In this document: positions 22,522-26,719 of the stretch, in pieces
Numbering within the stretch: the stretch's first letter is position 1
Layout of the letters: every line of letters starts with the position of its first letter
Assembly: GCA_964391365.1 (NCBI GenBank)
Contig: CAYMKW010000032.1
Span: 1 to 26,719 of the forward strand
Direction of reading: 5' to 3'
Source: SXMI01 sp964391365
GTDB taxonomy: Bacteria; Actinomycetota; Acidimicrobiia; Acidimicrobiales; Microtrichaceae
Length of the DNA stretch: 26,719 nucleotides
The notes under the pieces: generated by a model
What the model saw: the letters and a program-made list of their open reading frames with translations, nothing else
The model's database searches: none
Told to the model about the DNA's origin: nothing
Program-made: the position numbers and the translations under genes

Positions 22522-23582
22522 GGGACGGCGACCCATCGGTCCTGCAGGTAGGCGAGCGCTCCCGGTGCCGCCAGCCCCGACCCGGCGGGCAGCGGTGGGC
22601 CGCCGCCGACCCCGGTGGCGTTCGGTTGGCCGTCGACGCGCCATCCGGCCGTGGCCAGGGCCGCCGCCAGCCGGTCGGCGCCGAGTTGGTCCAGGACGCC
22701 GTCGACGTCCCCTCCCGATGACACGGACAGGGTCACCTCGGCGCTCACCACGGGCTCAGGGTAGATGAGGCGCAGGTCCTCGCGGCCCGCGGCCCGGTTG
22801 GCGGCCGGCCCCGCGGCGGCCTCCAGGGCGCCGACGACGCCGAAGGTCGCGGGCGCCACCAGGAACCGGGCGAGCGGATCGCCGGTCGTGGCCGTCGCCC
22901 GCTTGGACTGCGAGGCGAGCTGGTCGAACCAGGCACCGACGGCCGGGTCGTCGAGGTCGTTGCGCGCCCAGTCCGCGGGCAGGCCGACGGCGACCGTCTC
23001 CGAGGAGACCGCCTGGGACCACACGGTGAGGCCGCTGCCGGCCACCGGTGCGGGCAGTCCCGGCCGGAGGGTGCCCCAGGTGGGCTGGCCGCCGGCATCG
23101 GTACACGGCCGGCCCGCGAACGGGCCGATGCAGGCCCACGTCGTGCCGGTCGGACACGACGCCGCCAGCGCGTCGGCCCGGTCGGCCGCAGCGACGATCA
23201 CCGCCGGGGAGCGGGCCAGCACCGGTGAGGTCGCACCGAGTTCCAGCGGGGGCTGTCCGGCCGCCGCCCGGTCGTCGGCGGCGACCTGCGCCCACGGGCC
23301 GACGGTCAACCAGGCATCGGCTCTCAGGCCGGCAGCGCCGTCGGCCGCGAGTCGCGCCGCCGTGACGCCCTCGTCCTCGATCTCCACGAGCAGGTCGTCG
23401 ACCTCGCCGGCCAGGGTCTCGCAGACCCGGCGCAGGTCGGGCCCGCACCGCAGGACCGTGGCGTCCTCGCCGTCCCCGCCGCCGGACCCGCCGCCGGGCG
23501 TGCCTCCGTCGACGGCCGTGCGGACCAGCACGGCTGCGGCCACCAGCCCCACGGCCGCCAGGAGGGCGAGGAACCGCTTCAC
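22518..23582 (-). CDS. Secreted or membrane-anchored solute-binding-like protein
   Basis: A 354-residue protein with an N-terminal hydrophobic segment (FLALLAAVGLVAAAVLV, residues 4-20) and no lipobox, so it is either secreted or anchored by an uncleaved helix. A Gly-rich linker (about 26-38) leads to a globular domain with solute-binding-like strand/helix order (DAWLTVGPWAQVA, SPAVIVAAADRADALA, TVWSQAVSSETVAVGLPADW, FLVAPATFGVVGALEAAAG). Five cysteines, in RCGPDLRRVC and SCPTGTTWACIGPFAGRPC, could form disulfides outside the cell. The GTG start overlaps the AAA ATPase stop, and its own stop overlaps the SBP-VWA gene. The fold assignment is tentative; it resembles the N-terminal half of its downstream neighbour in overall character, and no ligand can be named. 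Confidence 0.7.
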   Translation of the reverse strand: MKRFLALLAAVGLVAAAVLVRTAVDGGTPGGGSGGGDGEDATVLRCGPDLRRVCETLAGEVDDLLVEIEDEGVTAARLAADGAAGLRADAWLTVGPWAQVAADDRAAAGQPPLELGATSPVLARSPAVIVAAADRADALAASCPTGTTWACIGPFAGRPCTDAGGQPTWGTLRPGLPAPVAGSGLTVWSQAVSSETVAVGLPADWARNDLDDPAVGAWFDQLASQSKRATATTGDPLARFLVAPATFGVVGALEAAAGPAANRAAGREDLRLIYPEPVVSAEVTLSVSSGGDVDGVLDQLGADRLAAALATAGWRVDGQPNATGVGGGPPLPAGSGLAAPGALAYLQDRWVAVP

Positions 23583-24979
23583 GGCAGATCGTCCAACCCC
23601 GACGGGAGGTCCTCGGCCACGAGCGTGGTCAGCGCGTCGGTGGTCGGTTCACCCCCGGTTCGGATGACCCGGCTGGCGTGGTTGGCGACCGCCGCCTCGA
23701 ACAGGTTGCGGGCCAGACGGGCGTTGCCGAACCCCTGACCCCGTGGGGCGGCGCCCAGCAGCCCCCGCAGCGCCTCGACCGCCGTGTCGTCGAGTTCGTA
23801 GCGCTGCCGTTCGCCGAGCCGCACCACGATCTCGACCAGTTCGTCGGTGGAGTAGTCGGGGAAGTCGACCACGGTCGGGAACCGGGACCGCAGCCCCGGG
23901 TTGGCGTCGAGGAACTCGGCCATCTCACCCGAGTAGCCGGCCACGACGAGGACCAGCCGGTCCCGGCGGTCCTCCATGAGCTTGACGATCTGGTCGATCG
24001 CCTCCCGACCGAAGTCGTTCGTCCCGCCGCGGGCGAGCGTGTAGGCCTCGTCGATGAACAACATGCCCTGGTCCGCCTCGTCGAAGCGGGCCGTCACCAG
24101 CGGCGCGGTCTGGCCGACGAATCCGGCCACCAGGCCCGAGCGGTCGACCTCGACGAGGTGGCCGCGGTCGAGCACGCCGAGGGTCCGGTAGATGCGGGCG
24201 AGCAGTCGGGCGACGGTGGTCTTGCCCGTGCCGGGATTGCCGGTGAAGACCAGGTGGTACGAGGTCTCGACGTTCGGCAGGTCGCGCTCCGCCCGGAGCT
24301 GCTGCACCCGGAGGAAGTCGGCGACCAGATGGACCCGGTGCTTGACGGCCGTCAGGCCCACCAGGTCGTCGAGTTCCGCGAGCAGGTCCTCGAGCGGTTC
24401 CGGTGGGGCGTCCTCCTCGACTGGAGCGGCGGCGGAGGCCGCCGCAGTCGCTGCCGTGGCCGCAGTGGGCGCTCCGGTCGCCGGACCGGTGCGCATGGAG
24501 CCGAGCATGCGGTTGCGCAGCGTCGAGATCGCCTCGAGCTCGGCCTGGGCCGGCACGGCGTCGAGCGAGGCCACCACGTGGGCGACGTCGAGCGCTCGGT
24601 CGTAGTACCGCCGGGCGAGCGACCCGCCGGTGGCGGCGTCGCGGCCCACGAGGATCCGGAACAGCTCCGAGTCGCGGTCGAGCCACGCCCGCCGGCCGGT
24701 GAGGGATCCGCCCTCACGGAGGTCGCCGGGGCGGGCGAGCACCAGGTCGCCGCCGACCGGCCGCCCGGCGAACGCCTCGAGCAGGGCATCGAGTTCGGCG
24801 TCGGTGTGGCGTTCGTCCGCATCGATCATCGCCGTGGTCAGGTCGTAGGCCTCGACGGACACGAGCCGGACCGACTCCTCGTGGTCGAGCGTGTCGAGCG
24901 AACCGGCCGCCTCCCGCAGTGCCGCCGACACGTCGTCGACGAAGGCGCCCACGACGGCGTCCAGCGGACCGGTTCCCAC
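23579..24979 (-). CDS. CbbX/SpoVK-type AAA+ ATPase with TerB-like N-terminus
   Basis: A cytoplasmic AAA+ ATPase of 466 residues. Residues about 10-150 are helical and include AYDLTTAMIDADERHTDAELDALL, which resembles a TerB-like (tellurite-resistance) module. A low-complexity Ala/Thr linker covers about 165-190. The AAA+ domain has Walker A G247-NPGTGKTT, the conserved GFVGQTA loop, Walker B GMLFIDEA (D310, E311), and the arginine-finger stretch GLRSRFPTVVDFPDY (about 363-376), the form seen in CbbX, SpoVK and the AAA part of EccA. No Rubisco or type VII secretion gene is nearby. It heads the six-gene minus-strand block, its stop overlapping the next start. The GTG start is 30 bases from the divergent proA start. 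Its role as remodeller of a partner in this block is inference. Confidence 0.88.
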   Translation of the reverse strand: MGTGPLDAVVGAFVDDVSAALREAAGSLDTLDHEESVRLVSVEAYDLTTAMIDADERHTDAELDALLEAFAGRPVGGDLVLARPGDLREGGSLTGRRAWLDRDSELFRILVGRDAATGGSLARRYYDRALDVAHVVASLDAVPAQAELEAISTLRNRMLGSMRTGPATGAPTAATAATAAASAAAPVEEDAPPEPLEDLLAELDDLVGLTAVKHRVHLVADFLRVQQLRAERDLPNVETSYHLVFTGNPGTGKTTVARLLARIYRTLGVLDRGHLVEVDRSGLVAGFVGQTAPLVTARFDEADQGMLFIDEAYTLARGGTNDFGREAIDQIVKLMEDRRDRLVLVVAGYSGEMAEFLDANPGLRSRFPTVVDFPDYSTDELVEIVVRLGERQRYELDDTAVEALRGLLGAAPRGQGFGNARLARNLFEAAVANHASRVIRTGGEPTTDALTTLVAEDLPSGLDDLP

Positions 24980-24987
24980 GGTTCCGG

Positions 24988-25003
24988 AGGCTACCGGTAC
25001 CCT
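24988..25003. promoter_or_regulatory. Back-to-back -10 elements forming a divergent promoter
   Basis: On the minus strand TAGCCT (24993-24988) stands 8 bases before the AAA ATPase GTG; on the plus strand TACCCT (24998-25003) stands 6 bases before the proA GTG. The two hexamers flank CCGG and share a perfect TACCGGTA palindrome at 24992-24999. Both transcripts would be leaderless or nearly so. The two polymerase footprints would overlap, so firing should be mutually exclusive. Confidence 0.5.
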
Positions 25004-25009
25004 TGCCGC

Positions 25010-26257
25010 GTGACCGTCACGCCCGTCCCGGAGCAGGCCCGTCGGGCCCGGGCCGCGTCACGGGCGGTCGCCACGGCACCGACCTCGCAGAAGGACGACG
25101 CCCTCGCCGCCGCCGCCGACCTGCTCGAGGCCAGCAGCGAGCCGGTGCTCGAGGCCAACGCCCTCGACGTGGCCGCCGCCGAGGACGCCGGCATCGACGC
25201 CGGTCTGGTCGATCGACTCCGACTCGACGAGGGCCGCCTGGCGTCCATGGCATCGGGGCTGCGGCAGGTGGTCGACCTGCCGGACCCGGTCGGCGTCGTC
25301 GTCGACGCCTGGGACCGGCCCAACGGCCTGCACATCGAGCGGGTGCGCGTCCCGCTCGGGGTCGTGGCGATCATCTACGAGTCGCGCCCGAACGTGACCT
25401 CGGACGCGGCCGGGCTGTGCCTCAAGTCGGGCAACGTGGCGTTCCTGCGCGGATCGTCCACGGCGATCGGGTCCAACACGGCGATCGCCGGTGTGATCCG
25501 CCGGGCCTATGCGTCCGTCGGCCTGCCCGAGGACGCGCTCGTGCTCGTGGAGGACACGAGCCGGGAGGCGGCCGTGGAGTTCATGCGGCAGCGCGATTCG
25601 ATCGACTGCCTGATCCCCCGTGGCGGTCCGTCGCTCATCGCCAGCATCCTCGAGCACGCCACCGTCCCCTACGTGATCGACGGCGCCGGCAACTGCCACG
25701 TCTACGTGGACGCTGCGGCCGACCTCGACGTCGCCCGCGAGATCCTCCGCAACGCCAAGACCCAGCGACCCTCGGTGTGCAACGCCGCCGAGTCGCTCGT
25801 GGTGCACGCCGCCGTGGCCGGGGAGTTCCTGCCGGTCGTCGACGCCGCACTGCCCGAGGTCGACCTGGTCGGTGACGCCCGGGCCCGCTCGCTCGTGCCG
25901 CGGATGGGTGTGGCCACCGAGGACGACTTCGCCGCCGAGTTCCTGGACCTGCGGCTCTCGGTCCGGGTGGTCGACGACCTCGACGAGGCGATCGACCACA
26001 TCGCCGCGACGACGACCGGGCACTCCGAGGCGATCGTCACCACCGACGCGGCCGCCGCCGAGCGGTTCCTGGCCGAGGTGGACGCCGCAGCGGTCCTCTG
26101 GAACGCCTCGACCCGGTTCGTGGACGGCGAGGAGTTCGGCTTCGGTGCCGAGATCGGGATCTCGACCCAGAAGCTCCACGCCCGGGGCCCGATGGGACTG
26201 GAGCAGCTCACGACGCTCAAGTTCGTGGTCCGCGGCGACGGCCAGGTCCGCACCTGA
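25010..26257 (+). CDS. proA: Glutamate-5-semialdehyde dehydrogenase (gamma-glutamyl phosphate reductase)
   Basis: The second enzyme of proline synthesis, reducing glutamyl 5-phosphate with NADPH. The 415 residues match the family throughout: RVPLGVVAIIYESRPNVTSDAAGLCLKSGN, LRGSSTAIGSN, DCLIPRGGPSLI, YVIDGAGNCHVYVD, RPSVCNAAESLVVH with catalytic C257, and RFVDGEEFGFGAEIGISTQK-like nucleotide-binding residues near the end. GTG at 25010 gives MTVTPVPEQARRARAAS, a normal N-terminus, and fits a leaderless promoter; the frame is open much further upstream but only in antisense to the AAA ATPase gene. It is separated from its pathway partner proB by the inverted six-gene block. Confidence 0.97.
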   Translation: MTVTPVPEQARRARAASRAVATAPTSQKDDALAAAADLLEASSEPVLEANALDVAAAEDAGIDAGLVDRLRLDEGRLASMASGLRQVVDLPDPVGVVVDAWDRPNGLHIERVRVPLGVVAIIYESRPNVTSDAAGLCLKSGNVAFLRGSSTAIGSNTAIAGVIRRAYASVGLPEDALVLVEDTSREAAVEFMRQRDSIDCLIPRGGPSLIASILEHATVPYVIDGAGNCHVYVDAAADLDVAREILRNAKTQRPSVCNAAESLVVHAAVAGEFLPVVDAALPEVDLVGDARARSLVPRMGVATEDDFAAEFLDLRLSVRVVDDLDEAIDHIAATTTGHSEAIVTTDAAAAERFLAEVDAAAVLWNASTRFVDGEEFGFGAEIGISTQKLHARGPMGLEQLTTLKFVVRGDGQVRT

Positions 26258-26307
26258 GCGGGTCGTCGAACGCACCGTGACGGCCCGGCGACGGTCCGGG
26301 GATTCCA

Positions 26308-26333
26308 ACGCCCGGTGGGGGCGTCGGTAGGCT
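26308..26333 (+). promoter_or_regulatory. Putative promoter of the MoxR-type gene with inverted repeat
   Basis: TAGGCT (26328-26333) lies 6 bases before the ATG at 26340, predicting a leaderless message. Immediately upstream ACGCCC (26308-26313) can pair with GGGCGT (26319-26324) across 5 bases. This is either a hairpin after proA without a T-run or an operator-like dyad within the promoter spacer. Confidence 0.4.
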
Positions 26334-26339
26334 CACACG

Positions 26340-26719
26340 ATGACCGACGACGCCGTTCCCACCGCCGACCCCCGCTTCGACGCCGTCGACGACGTGCGGG
26401 AGCGCCTCCGGTCGGTGGACTACCTCTCCGACGAGGGGATCGCCGGCATCGTCTACCTGGCCGACCGTCTCGGCAAGCCGATCCTGGTCGAGGGTCCCGC
26501 CGGCACCGGCAAGACCCAGCTGGCCAAGTCCGTCGCCGAGATCACGGGCGCCCGACTGATCCGACTCCAGTGCTACGAGGGGCTCGACGAGTCCAAGGCG
26601 CTCTACGAGTGGAACTACAAGAAGCAGCTCCTCCGCATCCAGGCGAGTCGCCAGGACGACACCGCCGGCGACTGGGAGGACCTGTCCGACGACATCTTCT
26701 CCGACGACTTCCTGTTGAC
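26340..26719 (+). CDS. MoxR-type AAA ATPase (N-terminal part, cut by window end)
   Basis: The first 126 residues of a MoxR-like AAA+ ATPase; the frame runs open to the window end. After an acidic N-terminal stretch (TDDAVPTADPRFDAVDDV) come the helix YLSDEGIAGIVYLADRLGKP, Walker A GPAGTGKTQLAKSVAE, RLIRLQCYEGLDESKALYEWNYKKQLL, and an acidic segment ending in DDIFSDDFL, as in the family that pairs with CoxE-like VWA proteins. In such pairs the ATPase activates or remodels a target through the VWA partner. The partner would be expected beyond the window and cannot be confirmed. ATG start fits a leaderless promoter 6 bases upstream. Confidence 0.9.
   Translation, partial: MTDDAVPTADPRFDAVDDVRERLRSVDYLSDEGIAGIVYLADRLGKPILVEGPAGTGKTQLAKSVAEITGARLIRLQCYEGLDESKALYEWNYKKQLLRIQASRQDDTAGDWEDLSDDIFSDDFLL

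Noticed and set aside
19852..22551. 899-residue plus-strand open frame opposite murJ, the coiled-coil gene and the SBP-VWA gene
   Set aside because: It is antisense to three well-supported coding regions, has Asp/Gly/Arg-rich composition typical of high-GC shadow frames, and shows no recognisable domain.
23678..25009. Upstream in-frame extension of proA
   Set aside because: The extension is antisense to the AAA ATPase gene, and the standard ProA N-terminus begins at 25010.

Overview
The window reads as ordinary chromosome from a very GC-rich Gram-positive bacterium of the Actinomycetota. The class Acidimicrobiia (Ilumatobacter/Acidimicrobiales-like) is my best guess, from the protein character and from the frequent GTG starts and leaderless-looking promoters. 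That assignment is inference; no rRNA or tRNA gene is present to anchor it.

Left part (1-8271): the C-terminal part of clpX, then folC, an ndk gene on the opposite strand, and the cell-elongation operon mreB-mreC-mreD-mrdA-rodA. These encode the MreB filament, its MreC/MreD membrane partners, the PBP2 transpeptidase and the SEDS glycosyltransferase RodA. Genes within the operon abut or overlap by 1-4 bases.

Middle (8324-17251): a B12-binding/radical SAM protein coupled to its usual small partner (TIGR03960/TIGR03936 type, function unknown), then an RNase E/G with a long disordered N-terminus, rplU and rpmA (ribosomal proteins L21 and L27), a dGTPase-like HD hydrolase on the opposite strand, obgE and proB.

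Right part (17265-26719): proB and proA are split by a 7.7-kb block of six genes, all on the minus strand. In transcription order they are a CbbX/SpoVK-like AAA+ ATPase with a TerB-like N-terminus, a secreted solute-binding-like protein, a lipoprotein fusing a solute-binding domain to a von Willebrand A domain, a two-helix membrane coiled-coil protein of unknown function, murJ and pspA. Four of the five junctions in this block... specifically the first two and the coiled-coil/murJ one, are 4-base GTGA overlaps; the other two have short gaps of 66 and 50 bases. proA follows, then the start of a MoxR-type AAA ATPase cut by the window edge. The six-gene block is the best candidate for an under-described system: it looks like an envelope-stress or envelope-assembly module.

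A second theme is regulatory. Most transcription-unit heads carry a TAGNNT or TACNNT hexamer 6-10 bases before a GTG or ATG start, as expected for leaderless or near-leaderless mRNAs. In one case (24988-25003) two such hexamers lie back to back around a TACCGGTA palindrome and would serve divergent genes whose start codons are only 30 bases apart. No stretch longer than 150 bases lacks a gene, and I saw no tRNA, rRNA, insertion sequence, CRISPR array or prophage gene.
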